This document shows positions 9,893 through 17,893 of a DNA stretch of 64,000 bases, in pieces. Positions within the stretch are counted from its first letter, which is position 1; each line of letters starts with the position of its first letter. Origin of the DNA: Sinorhizobium sp. RAC02 (GTDB lineage: Bacteria > Pseudomonadota > Alphaproteobacteria > Rhizobiales > Rhizobiaceae); contig NZ_CP016452.1 in NCBI RefSeq assembly GCF_001713395.1, positions 682,001-746,000 of the forward strand, written 5' to 3'. The notes under the pieces were generated by a model. It worked only from the letters and a program-made list of their open reading frames with translations, was not told the DNA's origin and made no database searches. A program made the position numbers and the translations under genes.

Positions 9893-10705
9893 TCAGGATG
9901 CGCGCTTTCCTTTTCCGCTCGCCGCCAAGCTCTTGCGCAGAGCGTCCATAATGTCGATGACGTTGCTGCCAGCCACGCCGGTCTCTTCCTTGACCTTGCC
10001 CTTCTTCGAGGGCTTCAGCGCCTTCTTCTTTTTTGCGATGATGTCGAGGAGAGCGTCCTGCACGGGGTCGGAAACCATGTCCGGGGACCAGGTCTTCGTG
10101 TGCTGCTTGATGAATTTCTCGACAAGGGGAATGAGATCGGGGTCCGATTCATCGTCGATATCCTCGAAATAGGGCTCTTCCGGCCGGACCTCGTCGCCGA
10201 AGCGCAGCGTCCAGAGCACGATGCCTTCGCCACGCGGTTCGAGCACGACAGCACGCTCGCGCCGGCCGATGACGAGTTTTGATATGCCGAGCACCTTGTC
10301 GGCAGCCATAGCGTCGCGGATGACGGCGAAGGCATCATGACCGACCGGATCGTCGGGCACGAGATAGTGCGGCTTTTCCAGATAGATCCATTCGATGCTG
10401 TCGCGCGGGACGAACTTGTCGATATCGATGGTCTTCACCGTGTCGAGCGCGACGGCGTCCAGTTCGTCGTCGGTGAGCAGGACATAGTCGTTCTCGCCGC
10501 GGGCATAGCCCTTCACCTCGTCCTCGTCCTTCACCGCCTGGCGCGTGACCGAGTCGACATATTGCGAGACGACGCGGTTGCCGGTCTCCCTGTTCAAGGT
10601 GTGGAAGCGAACCTTCTCGCTCTCCGAGGTCGCCGGTGACATTGAGACGGGGCAGGTGACGAGGGAGAGCTTCAGGTAGCCTTTCCAGTATGGACGCGGC
10701 GCCAT
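9893..10705 (-). CDS. ku: Ku protein (NHEJ), copy B
   Basis: Bacterial Ku homodimer/heterodimer subunit that rings DNA ends. The core beta-barrel domain covers about residues 1-200 (WKGYLKLSLVTCPVSM, YVDSVTRQAV, DEVKGYARGENDYVLL, KPHYLVPDD), followed by a Lys-rich tail (IAKKKKALKPSKKGKVKEE) and a short C-terminal helix (SNVIDIMDALRKSL). ATG 10705 has GAGGAGAACGATC upstream. An earlier in-frame codon at 10720 would overlap the neighbouring ku gene and lacks a ribosome site. It starts 11 bases after the upstream ku ends, so the two are tightly linked. Confidence 0.95.
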   Translation of the reverse strand: MAPRPYWKGYLKLSLVTCPVSMSPATSESEKVRFHTLNRETGNRVVSQYVDSVTRQAVKDEDEVKGYARGENDYVLLTDDELDAVALDTVKTIDIDKFVPRDSIEWIYLEKPHYLVPDDPVGHDAFAVIRDAMAADKVLGISKLVIGRRERAVVLEPRGEGIVLWTLRFGDEVRPEEPYFEDIDDESDPDLIPLVEKFIKQHTKTWSPDMVSDPVQDALLDIIAKKKKALKPSKKGKVKEETGVAGSNVIDIMDALRKSLAASGKGKRAS

Positions 10706-10716
10706 GATCGTTCTCC

Positions 10717-11622
10717 TCAACCGGCTTTACGCTGTGCGGACGACGAGCCGCGCGCCTTCGATGCCGCGGAGCGCACCGCCGGCTTGCGCCCGGCGCCCTT
10801 GTCGGCATTGGCGGCGGACCGCTTCGGTTCATCGCCACCGGCCTTCAGCATCTTGGCGCTTTCGCGCAGCGCGGCCAGCAGGTCGTCCGGTTTGGAGACC
10901 GTGACCGCCTTGCGCTTCGGAAAGGCCCTGCCTTCGATCTTCGCCTTCACCAGTTCAGCGACCGCCGTCTCATAGCGATCGTCGAACGCGGTCGGGTCGA
11001 AGGCTCCCTTCTTGGTGGCGATGATATGCTTGGCGAGATCCAGCATCTCCCCCTTGATGCGCAGCTTCGGAATTTCGTCAAAGGCCTTCTCCGAGGAGCG
11101 GACCTCGTAGTCGTACTGCATCGTGGTGGCGATCAGGCCCTTGCCGTGGGTACGGATCAGCACGGTGCGCATGCGGCGAAACAGGACGGTGCGGGCAACT
11201 GCGGCGACCTTCGACTTCTCCATCGCATCACGCAGCGCGGTGAAGGCGTCTGACGAAACCCGGTCGTTCGGCACGAGATAGTAGGGTTTGTCGAAATAGA
11301 CGTCGTCAACGTCGGAGCAGGAGATGAAGGCCTCGATCTGCAGCGTCTTGTCGCTGTCCGGAATGGTAGCGGCCACCTCCTCCGGATCGACCATGATGTA
11401 CTGTCCGTTCTCGATCTCAAAGCCCTTGGTCTGGGCCTCGCGCTCGACCTCCTTGCCGGTGTCGCTATCGATGAAGACACGGTTGACGCGATTGCCCGTG
11501 CGGCGGTTGATCGTGTGAAACGAGATGCGCTCGGACGTGCTGGCGGCCGTGTAGAGGCCTACACCGCAACTCACTTCGCCGAACTTGATGAAACCCTTCC
11601 ACTGAGCACGGTGACCGCCCAT
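10717..11622 (-). CDS. ku: Ku protein (NHEJ), copy A
   Basis: First gene of the leftward NHEJ operon, 301 residues from ATG 11622 (ribosome site GGGAG seven to eight bases upstream). The Ku core contains QWKGFIKFGEVSCGVGLYTA, FHTINRRTGNRV, EVEREAQTKGFE and KPYYLVPNDR. The C-terminal tail is long and basic (KRSAANADKGAGRKPAVRS). The sequence is clearly diverged from the neighbouring copy, so this is not a recent tandem duplication. In Sinorhizobium meliloti two adjacent Ku paralogues (Ku3/Ku4) work as a heterodimer; this pair may be of that type (inference). Confidence 0.95.
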   Translation of the reverse strand: MGGHRAQWKGFIKFGEVSCGVGLYTAASTSERISFHTINRRTGNRVNRVFIDSDTGKEVEREAQTKGFEIENGQYIMVDPEEVAATIPDSDKTLQIEAFISCSDVDDVYFDKPYYLVPNDRVSSDAFTALRDAMEKSKVAAVARTVLFRRMRTVLIRTHGKGLIATTMQYDYEVRSSEKAFDEIPKLRIKGEMLDLAKHIIATKKGAFDPTAFDDRYETAVAELVKAKIEGRAFPKRKAVTVSKPDDLLAALRESAKMLKAGGDEPKRSAANADKGAGRKPAVRSAASKARGSSSAQRKAG

Positions 11623-11820
11623 TCTTGAAAACTCCCGACTCGACGCAACCAAAGCGAGTCAAGCGAATGACGGGCAGATTTGTTCCGAGTCGAAAAGAAT
11701 CAGAAATCAATAAGTTAGGCCGCTTCTTCCTCGTTCTTGACGAGTCTCGATCATGCCTTTGATTTGCTGCATCTTTTCGGGGCGGCGTGCGTTTCTTGAG
11801 AATCTCAACTGGAAGAGAAC
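11623..11820. promoter_or_regulatory. Divergent intergenic region between ku operon and HARP-like gene
   Basis: A 198-base divergent spacer, AT-richer than its surroundings near 11690-11720. It must carry promoters for both the ku-ku-ligase operon and the rightward gene at 11821. I see no GTTC/GAAC N7 SOS box and no unambiguous -35/-10 pair, so regulation remains open. Confidence 0.4.
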
Positions 11821-12717
11821 GTGACGGGTGATGCGATGGTCGACGATGACGAGATTAGCGGCGACGCCGTAGAGGTCGACGAGCGCGCCACGGTCTCGTT
11901 TCCATTCGACCGGATGACGGTACAGCGTTTTCGCGAGGCATTCCCGCGTGCTCGCTGGAGCGACCGGCGAAAGGCCTGGATCGTCCCCGGTACGACTGCG
12001 CGCCGGCGCATCGATCGCTGGCTGGCCAAGGAAGAATCCCGCGTCGATCCATACGCCGAGGAAAAGGGCAGAGATGCTTATGCGTTCGAGCCGATCCTCA
12101 GCCCCTATCTCAGCGCCGACAGGGACGGGTTTCGCATCCGAACGCCTTTTTCACACAAACTCATCGCGGAAATCCGGCAGGTTCCACTTGCCCGTTGGGA
12201 TCGCGAGCATAAGGTCTGGCGGGTGCCGTTCGCTTCCTATGACGATCTTGTCGATCGCTGGGAGGCTATCGAGGCGGAAGCGCAGCGAAATGAACCTGAA
12301 GAACGGCGCAAGCGGGCCGCGGCGCGCAAGGGAACCGACGAGGAAAGACTGTCCCGCCGCCGGGCGGCCGAGCGCAAGCGCCGGCGCATCCCTCTTCCAG
12401 GCGATGATTTGCCGCTATTGGATCGGCCACTTGCGACAAGGCTTTATGGGATCGTTGTCTTGATCGACATCACCGGTGAGCTGGTCGAGCGCGACGAGAT
12501 TGCCGATCTCTATCGTGATATCGCGGAAGATCATGTCTGGGGTCTATGGCGAACGCCTTCGCTGGAGGAGCTGGTGCAGACCTGGCCCTCGAAAAAGGTG
12601 CCGGAAGAGCACGAGCACCAGCGCGGCTGGTGGCTGCCGACCCTTGAGGAATTGCGCGAGGCGCGGCGGACGGCAAGGGCGCACGAGCGCAGTGTCAGAA
12701 GAGAGGCTCCGGCCTGA
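11821..12717 (+). CDS. Protein with two HARP-like repeats, divergent from ku operon
   Basis: A 298-residue protein of no named family that I know. Two segments follow the pattern of the HARP domain of SMARCAL1-type annealing helicases (hydrophobic strand, helix, W-D/S turn, W-x-V-P strand): one at about 22-68 (ATVSFPFDRM, ARWSDRRKAWIVP) and a better one at about 103-150 (FRIRTPFSHKLIAEI, ARWDREHKVWRVP). A very charged Arg/Glu stretch (about 155-195) and a C-terminal region with tryptophans (WGLWRTPSLEEL, GWWLPTLEEL) follow. There is no helicase or nuclease motif. GTG 11821 is preceded by GGAAGAG; ATG 11836 is the alternative. Divergence from the ku operon suggests a DNA-end or fork-binding role (inference). 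Confidence 0.8.
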   Translation: MTGDAMVDDDEISGDAVEVDERATVSFPFDRMTVQRFREAFPRARWSDRRKAWIVPGTTARRRIDRWLAKEESRVDPYAEEKGRDAYAFEPILSPYLSADRDGFRIRTPFSHKLIAEIRQVPLARWDREHKVWRVPFASYDDLVDRWEAIEAEAQRNEPEERRKRAAARKGTDEERLSRRRAAERKRRRIPLPGDDLPLLDRPLATRLYGIVVLIDITGELVERDEIADLYRDIAEDHVWGLWRTPSLEELVQTWPSKKVPEEHEHQRGWWLPTLEELREARRTARAHERSVRREAPA

Positions 12718-12719
12718 CG

Positions 12720-13502
12720 TCAATCCGATGGCGGCTCGATCTCGATCATGACAGGCGCGTGGTCGCTGGTATGATCCCAGCTTCGTGGGCCGCGGCGGAC
12801 GCTCGCCTTCTTCAGCCAGGGCGCAAGCGCCGGGCTGAGGAGGAGATGGTCGATGCGCAGGCCGGCGTCACGTTCGAAGGAGCCGCGCCAGTATTTCCAG
12901 AAAGTGTAGATGCGTTCCTTGGGGTGCAGGTGGCGGATTGCGTCGGTCCATCCCTGTGCGAGGAGATCGGCATAGGCTTTTCTGACCTCCGGTCGGAACA
13001 ATGCGTCGTCGCGCCAGCGCTCCGGCGCGTAGACGTCGAGATCGGTCGGCATGACGTTGAAGTCGCCGATCAGCGCCACCGGCAGGTCGAGTGCGAGTAG
13101 GTCCGCCGCATAAGTCTGCAAACGCTCGAACCAGCGCAGCTTATAGTCAAACTTCTGGCCGGGCGCTGGATTGCCGTTCGGTAGGTATAGGCAGCCGATC
13201 AGGATGCCGTCGACTGCGGCCTCGATATAGCGACTATGGCGATCGTCGAGTTCTCCCGGCAGGCCGCGTCGCGTCAAGACGGGCAACCTACCCTTCGCGA
13301 GGATCGCGACGCCGTTCCAGCTCTTCTGCCCCTCCCAGACGGCCTCGTAACCTTCCGCCTGCAGTTCGCGCAGAGGAAAGCGCTCGTTCGGTGATTTGAG
13401 TTCCTGCACGCACACGATGTCGGGCGCATCTTCCTCCAGCCACCGAAGGAGGACGGGTAGACGGCCGTTGATGCCGTTGACGTTGTAGGTGGCGATTTTC
13501 AT
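12720..13502 (-). CDS. xthA: Exodeoxyribonuclease III (AP endonuclease family)
   Basis: A 260-residue exonuclease-endonuclease-phosphatase-fold enzyme that cuts at abasic sites and removes 3' blocks. Motifs are in order: IATYNVNGIN (Asn), CVQELK (catalytic Glu), WNGVAIL, YLPNGNP (Tyr), GDFNVMPTDLDVY (Asp/Asn) and the terminal SDHAPV (His). ATG 13502 has AAGGAG upstream; the in-frame codon at 13517 is less likely. It converges with the HARP-like gene (2 bases apart) and adds base-excision repair to the NHEJ cluster. Confidence 0.95.
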   Translation of the reverse strand: MKIATYNVNGINGRLPVLLRWLEEDAPDIVCVQELKSPNERFPLRELQAEGYEAVWEGQKSWNGVAILAKGRLPVLTRRGLPGELDDRHSRYIEAAVDGILIGCLYLPNGNPAPGQKFDYKLRWFERLQTYAADLLALDLPVALIGDFNVMPTDLDVYAPERWRDDALFRPEVRKAYADLLAQGWTDAIRHLHPKERIYTFWKYWRGSFERDAGLRIDHLLLSPALAPWLKKASVRRGPRSWDHTSDHAPVMIEIEPPSD

Positions 13503-13665
13503 AAATTTCTCCTTCATCCGGCGATCAGGTGGAAGAGAAAACCGTCCATCAATTTCAAAAGTTCCGGCCGGGTATAGTGTCCAAACGGGCTGTGGTCTCT
13601 CGAAGCAGGAACATAAATGGCGATCGCGAGTTTGGTGGTGAATCCCCTTACCAACGGAGATAGGG

Positions 13666-14535
13666 ATGCGTGACGATGCTGTACACCGTCCAATGCCGCC
13701 GCAACCCGCTCAGGAACAGGTTCCACCTGGTCTAACGAAAAACATGCAGCCTATTCCAGACCACGGTGAAGAAAGCTACGCAGGATCGGGGCGCCTTGAA
13801 CAGAAGGTGGCGCTAATCACAGGGGCGGACTCGGGTATCGGCCGCGCTGTCGCGATCGCATTTGCGCGCGAGGGTGCCGACATCGTCATTTCTTATCAAA
13901 GCGAAGACGAGGATGCGAACGAAACGGCGCGGTGGGTTGAGGATGCGGGCCGACGAGCTGTCATCCTTCCTGGCGATATCACCAGCGAAGTTCACTGCGA
14001 GCATCTCGTACGCCAGTGCCTGGAAAACTTCGGCCGGCTCGATGTTCTCGTGAACAATGCTGCCTTCCAGCGAACCTATGCTGACATTAGCGATATCAGC
14101 ACCGAGGAATGGGATCGAACCTTTCGAACCAACATCTATGCGCCATTTTTTCTCGCGCGGGCGGCAATCCCGCACATGAAACCCGGAAGCGCAATTATCA
14201 ACACGACATCGATTCAATCACGCCAGCCGTCGCCCCATCTCCTAGCCTACGCCGCAACGAAGGGCGCGATATCGAATTTTACCGCTGGCCTTGCCGAAAT
14301 GGTCGCTGACAAGGGCATTCGCGTCAATGCCGTCGCGCCGGGGCCAATATGGACACCGCTCATCCCCTCGACGATGCCGCCAGAAAAGACAAAGAGTTTC
14401 GGGAAGCAGGCGTTGCTTGGCCGCGCCGGCCAGCCCGCCGAACTGGCGGGAGCATTCGTTCTGCTCGCCTCTGATCTCGGCAGCTATATGACCGGTGCGA
14501 TCATACCCGTCACGGGAGGTGAGATTATGATCTGA
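13666..14535 (+). CDS. SDR-family oxidoreductase (general-stress type)
   Basis: A 289-residue short-chain dehydrogenase with the roughly 40-residue N-terminal extension rich in Pro/Gln (QVPPGLTKNMQPIPDHGEES) seen in the YghA/YdaD stress-type SDRs. NAD(P)-binding motif TGADSGIGRAVAIAFA at about 52, NNAAFQ, catalytic Ser in TTSIQS, YxxxK as YAATK, and the VAPGPIWTP loop. The true substrate of this subgroup is unclear. ATG 13666 follows CGGAGATAGGG. Confidence 0.9.
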   Translation: MRDDAVHRPMPPQPAQEQVPPGLTKNMQPIPDHGEESYAGSGRLEQKVALITGADSGIGRAVAIAFAREGADIVISYQSEDEDANETARWVEDAGRRAVILPGDITSEVHCEHLVRQCLENFGRLDVLVNNAAFQRTYADISDISTEEWDRTFRTNIYAPFFLARAAIPHMKPGSAIINTTSIQSRQPSPHLLAYAATKGAISNFTAGLAEMVADKGIRVNAVAPGPIWTPLIPSTMPPEKTKSFGKQALLGRAGQPAELAGAFVLLASDLGSYMTGAIIPVTGGEIMI

Positions 14536-14591
14536 GCGAGGACATATGCGCACCACGCATTGGTCACTGAGACATAGTCTCCAGCGTGCGC

Positions 14592-15005
14592 TTACTCGAT
14601 ATCGCTGTCATCTTGGTCATTGGCGAGAGCCTTCGCCATCGCAACGAGTTTGCGGCGAACCTCTTCATTGGTAAGCGAGAGAAAATCTTGATCTAGCTCC
14701 AGGCCCTCCGCGGAAAGCACGAAGTCGTACAAAGTTTCGCTGGAGGCAGTGGCCTATTCTGACCGGGAGGCTCCGAGGTCAAAAAAACACGATACTGGAA
14801 TCCCGAGAAATCGGGCGATGCTTTGCAAACGGCTCCATCCGACGCTATCTACGCCCGTTTTCGTGCTTTTGCACCTGCTGAAACGTCCCCCCACTTCAAT
14901 GGCCAGTTTGGTTTGGCTAAAACTCAGCATTGCACGCCGCGGACGATTACGTCGACCGACCGTGATATCGATCGCATTGGGCGCTTTTGGCTGTGCGGTT
15001 TGCAT
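14592..15005 (-). pseudogene. Decayed XRE-family transcriptional regulator
   Basis: The N-terminal frame MQTAQPKAPNAIDITVGRR resembles rhizobial XRE regulators, but the recognition-helix segment is read out of frame: TFQQVQKHENG, the expected sequence, is encoded in a different frame between about 14845 and 14885, flanked by two compensating one-base changes (one at a run of six C on the + strand). Further on, a TAG follows FDLGASRSE, after which the same frame continues with convincing regulator sequence (SETLYDFVLSAEGLELDQDF, EEVRRKLVAMAKALA) to TAA 14592. So there are three lesions. Any 83-residue product would lack its DNA-contact helix. Confidence 0.8.
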
Positions 15006-15063
15006 AAGCTCTCCAACCTATTCCACCGACCGCTCCATAGGCCACGATACCTATGCAAACCGT

Positions 15064-15192
15064 CTAGAGCGGCGAGGCGGTCAGCAGCAACGCGACCGGC
15101 ACACTGATTGCAGACGCTGTCAAAGCCACCATCGAGGCAATTTTGATTACTCGCGTCCGTCGGGCGCGCATTTCATCCCACTCGTACACCAT
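15064..15192 (-). CDS. Small membrane protein, MVYEWD type, copy 1
   Basis: A 42-codon frame from ATG 15192, with GGAGG seven bases upstream, to TAG 15064. It starts MVYEWDEMRARRTRVIK and then has one hydrophobic helix (MVALTASAISVPVALLL). The same start occurs in a second small gene at 20395 (MVYEWDAKRARR), with the same basic-then-hydrophobic layout. Two independent conserved copies with good ribosome sites argue that it is translated. Function unknown; probably a single-pass inner-membrane peptide. Confidence 0.65.
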   Translation of the reverse strand: MVYEWDEMRARRTRVIKIASMVALTASAISVPVALLLTASPL

Positions 15193-15198
15193 AGGCAT

Positions 15199-15622
15199 TC
15201 CTCCAAGACGGAAATGAAGCATTCGCGCCGGCCAGAGTCTATCTTGAAAATCGTTCGAACACCCCGACCCCTAAAATTCTTCCCATAGCAGAACCTGCTT
15301 TCTAGCAGTTCCAGTTTGCGGGACGGCGGTCGAGGAGCGATGTGGACGCATGATTAGTATGTCAAAGTTTAAAGCGGCGACGGTCGCACCGGCATAGGAT
15401 CACATCATCCGGGGGTGGGCTGTTGCTGGAGTGTGTGTGCTTCAGCCAGCAGCAGTCGCGGCGAAAGGCCCGGTCCTGGAGGATCGGTCCTTTTTGCCTG
15501 GCACGCCTTTCGCGGCGGTGCCTATTTGAGCCAGCTGGATGTTGCGTTCGGCCCGCGTGCCGGCGGAAACTATCTATAGTCACGTGGAGCGGCAATCTCT
15601 TGAAATCGTAAGGAAGTCTCTT
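15199..15622. other. Non-coding gap upstream of the insertion sequence
   Basis: About 420 bases with no supported gene on either strand. The only clear element is an intrinsic terminator at 15470-15495 that has no annotated gene in front of it. Confidence 0.5.
15470..15495 (+). terminator. Orphan intrinsic terminator
   Basis: Stem CCGGTCC / GGATCGG (one G-T wobble) with loop TGGA at 15470-15487, then TCC and five T (15491-15495). No rightward coding sequence precedes it for several hundred bases, so it may end a small RNA or a decayed gene. Confidence 0.5.
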
Positions 15623-15695
15623 GGGTCCGGACCCAATAATTGGCTTTCCCTGAGCGCTGGGACATGATTCATTGCCGCGACGAAAGGGCGGTGAG

Positions 15696-16121
15696 ATGTA
15701 TGATTTCTTTTGGTTTTCCGATGCGCAGTGGGAACGGATCGAACCGCTCCTGCCAACGGATGTGCGGGGCAAGCCGCGGGTGGACGATCGTCGCGTGTTG
15801 AGCGGAATCGTCCACGCGCTGCGATGCGGTGGCCGCTGGGCGGACTGCGCCGACGTCTATGGACCGAAGAAGACGCTCTACAATCGCTTCGTTCGCTGGT
15901 CCGAGCGCGGCATCTGGGAAGGCATCTTCAGCGCACTTGCCGGAGCCGAAGATGCGCCGGACCGATTGTTCATCGATAGTAGCTGCATCAAGGTCCACCG
16001 CTGCGCAGGCGGGGGAAAAGGGGGGCCTTGGCTCATGGTATCGGCCGCACGAAAGGCGGACGGAACACCAAGCTCCATGCCGTCTGCGACGCGAAAGGTC
16101 GCCCTCACGTCCTGCTCCTGA
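15696..16121 (+). CDS. IS5-family transposase, ORF A
   Basis: Starts MYDFFWFSDAQWERIEPLLP (ATG 15696, weak GGTGAG site) and carries the N-terminal DUF4096-type DNA-binding part and the first catalytic Asp (LFIDSSCIKVHR). The functional frame leaves near 16011-16025, a run G5A4G6, where a -1 shift connects it to ORF B. After that point ORF A only continues through out-of-frame sequence to 16121. Confidence 0.85.
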   Translation: MYDFFWFSDAQWERIEPLLPTDVRGKPRVDDRRVLSGIVHALRCGGRWADCADVYGPKKTLYNRFVRWSERGIWEGIFSALAGAEDAPDRLFIDSSCIKVHRCAGGGKGGPWLMVSAARKADGTPSSMPSATRKVALTSCS

Positions 16122-16450
16122 CGCCCGGCAACGTCCATGATTGCAAGGTGGCGAGGCTGTGTATCGAAGCCCTGCCGCCCTGCGCGCAGCTCGTCGCGGA
16201 CAAGGGCTATGACAGCCAGGCTCTGCGCGAGTGGCTCGACGAGCGCGGTACCGAGGCTGTGATCCCGCCACGTCGAAATCGCAAGGTCCAGTACGAGTAC
16301 GACCGCGCCGTTTACAAGCAGCGCAACGTCATCGAGCGTATGTTCTGCCGTCTCAAGGACTGGCGTCGCCTCGCCACCCGCTTCGATCGCAACATCAAAA
16401 ACTTCATGGGTGCCGTCGCTCTCGCCGCGGCCGTCATCTGGTGGCTCTAG
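16028..16450 (+). CDS. IS5-family transposase, ORF B (read by -1 frameshift)
   Basis: Holds the rest of the DDE transposase: AHGIGRTKGGRNTKLH, second Asp in LVADKGYDS and Glu in NVIERMFCRLKDWRRLATR. It is in the -1 frame relative to ORF A and has no good start codon (TTG 16028), so it is most likely made as an A-B fusion through slippage on the G/A/G homopolymers at 16011-16025, as is known for this IS group. Confidence 0.85.
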   Translation: MAHGIGRTKGGRNTKLHAVCDAKGRPHVLLLTPGNVHDCKVARLCIEALPPCAQLVADKGYDSQALREWLDERGTEAVIPPRRNRKVQYEYDRAVYKQRNVIERMFCRLKDWRRLATRFDRNIKNFMGAVALAAAVIWWL

Positions 16451-16494
16451 TGAGTCCGGACCCTTATCTGAAGCGCGCATTTTGGGAGGCGCAC

Positions 16495-16728
16495 ATGGAT
16501 CATATTTTCGTCAAGACGGCATTTGAACCAGAGGAGCTACACGGCCTTAAACTGCTGTTCGACGAAATGACCGTGCAACCTTGGTTTGACGCCTCCGATG
16601 GCGCTAAGGAGGCCTTTGCCAAATATCTCATCGAAACATTTCCGGCCGGTGCCTTTGATGCAAAGAAGCATCGCTCGGTCGTCGAGGCGTCTGCGAGGAT
16701 GTTCTACAGTCGAGACACGGCCGCTTAG
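16495..16728 (+). CDS. Conserved small hypothetical protein
   Basis: A 77-residue protein starting MDHIFVKTAFEPEELHGLKL with GGAGG six bases upstream. It is predicted all-helical and acidic, with no membrane segment or Cys. The style of sequence fits small soluble rhizobial proteins of unknown function. It begins 31 bases beyond the right end of the insertion sequence, so the IS probably sits in its promoter region. Confidence 0.7.
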   Translation: MDHIFVKTAFEPEELHGLKLLFDEMTVQPWFDASDGAKEAFAKYLIETFPAGAFDAKKHRSVVEASARMFYSRDTAA

Positions 16729-16800
16729 ATGCGAAAAGACGTTAACGGGCCGCTCCTTTTGAAGCGCCGCCAGCGCGAAGCAGTTTTCTGCAATTGGTCA

Positions 16801-17235
16801 TCAGCGTCGGATAAGCTCCAGGGTGCGGTTGTCCGCCTCACCGTCGAAGTATCGTTCTAGGGTGATGCGAAACCGCGGAATAGTGTGGTCGCAAGCCTCG
16901 TAAAACAGCGTCATAGAAGAGCGGAACTTCAGGTCATCGGGCGAACCGAAGATGTCGTGAGCGGTTCGACCGCGATGGGTGAGAACGGCATCTGTGACCT
17001 GCGCAAGGCGGTCAGCCAGGACAGGATGTTCGAGATAGGCCCGTGCTTCTTCCAATGATACAAGTCCATAGAACTGGGCGGTCGGCGAACGGCCCAGTGC
17101 GCGCAGTTGCGGGAAGATGAACCAAATCCAGTGGGTCTCTTTGCGTCCCGCCCGCAGTTCGTCGAGGGCGGCAGCAAATGCGAGTTCCTGAGCGTCGACA
17201 AATCGTGAGAGCTTGAAAGGATCATGTCTATCCAT
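16801..17235 (-). CDS. DUF1810 family protein
   Basis: A 144-residue protein with the DUF1810 hallmarks: FVDAQE near the start, HWIWFIFPQLRALGRSP, the YLEHPVL helix and IFGSPDDLKFRSSMTLF. The family is soluble and of unknown function. ATG 17235 gives the family's normal length. It is convergent with the small gene at 16495. Confidence 0.9.
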   Translation of the reverse strand: MDRHDPFKLSRFVDAQELAFAAALDELRAGRKETHWIWFIFPQLRALGRSPTAQFYGLVSLEEARAYLEHPVLADRLAQVTDAVLTHRGRTAHDIFGSPDDLKFRSSMTLFYEACDHTIPRFRITLERYFDGEADNRTLELIRR

Positions 17236-17470
17236 CTAGGCCTCCACTCGTGCATCATCCAAAAAACCGCCGGACGCGCGGGCTCGCATCAGCGAGCCGT
17301 CGGAACGACTGGTTGTCGTCTCGGAAGTGGAGACGAAATCACCATCCGTCCACCGGAGATAGTGCGGCACGACATGGCGGCAAGACGGGGACACCAATGG
17401 CCAGAAATCGCCATTGCAAAGCCTTTGGCCGAAACTATTTCCTCATCACGAATTGACGGAGACACCTGCG

Positions 17471-17719
17471 ATGCAAGAAATTGCCATCGACATCCTGTCC
17501 GATGACGCTGTTGAAATTACACTGCCTCGGCGATGCTTCGGGGGGAGCCAACCAGTGGTCTGCGCCTGCTGTGGTCAGGCTGGGCAGCCGATGGACGATG
17601 ATGGGTGCGGGATCTGCGACGCCTGCCTCGAAACGCCTGTTCAGGTGTTGACCCATCCGGATGACCTTGATTTGTCGGATACCTTCCCCGATCCCTCGCT
17701 TACTGCCCGTCATCGATGA
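17471..17719 (+). CDS. Small protein with two CxxC motifs (predicted zinc ribbon)
   Basis: An 82-residue frame from ATG 17471 (GGAGA 12 bases upstream). After an acidic strand region (IDILSDDAVEITLPRR) it has CACCG at about 35 and CGICDAC at about 53, a spacing typical of small zinc ribbons. The end is acidic. No family is recognised. An upstream in-frame ATG at 17414 would add 19 residues. Confidence 0.5.
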   Translation: MQEIAIDILSDDAVEITLPRRCFGGSQPVVCACCGQAGQPMDDDGCGICDACLETPVQVLTHPDDLDLSDTFPDPSLTARHR

Positions 17720-17893
17720 CTACCTGCAGCGACGATCAATTGTCGCGCGTTTGTAGTCCTCATGGTCGGAAGGCGCTCCCCGATAAGGTTCGAGCGCCCT
17801 TCGTCTTCAAACCTCAGGGTGATGATGTCGGTCGCGATCGGAATGCCTTGCTTTCTGTCGGTGACGTCGCGATAGGCCGCCGTAAGGCGGTGA

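Larger units (their letters stand above)
15623..16463 (+). mobile_element. IS5-family insertion sequence (about 841 bp)
   Basis: A complete element bounded by inverted repeats GGGTCCGGACCCA (15623-15635) and TGAGTCCGGACCC (16451-16463), which match in 12 of 13 positions. It carries one transposase split into two overlapping frames. The left repeat is itself a palindrome. Flanks are CTT and TTA, so no target duplication longer than about 2 bases can be claimed. Size and organisation fit the IS427-type branch of IS5. Confidence 0.85.

Noticed and set aside
11623..11820. SOS box search in the ku operon promoter region
   Set aside because: No GTTC-N7-GTTC or GAAC-N7-GAAC was found, so LexA control of NHEJ genes is not claimed.
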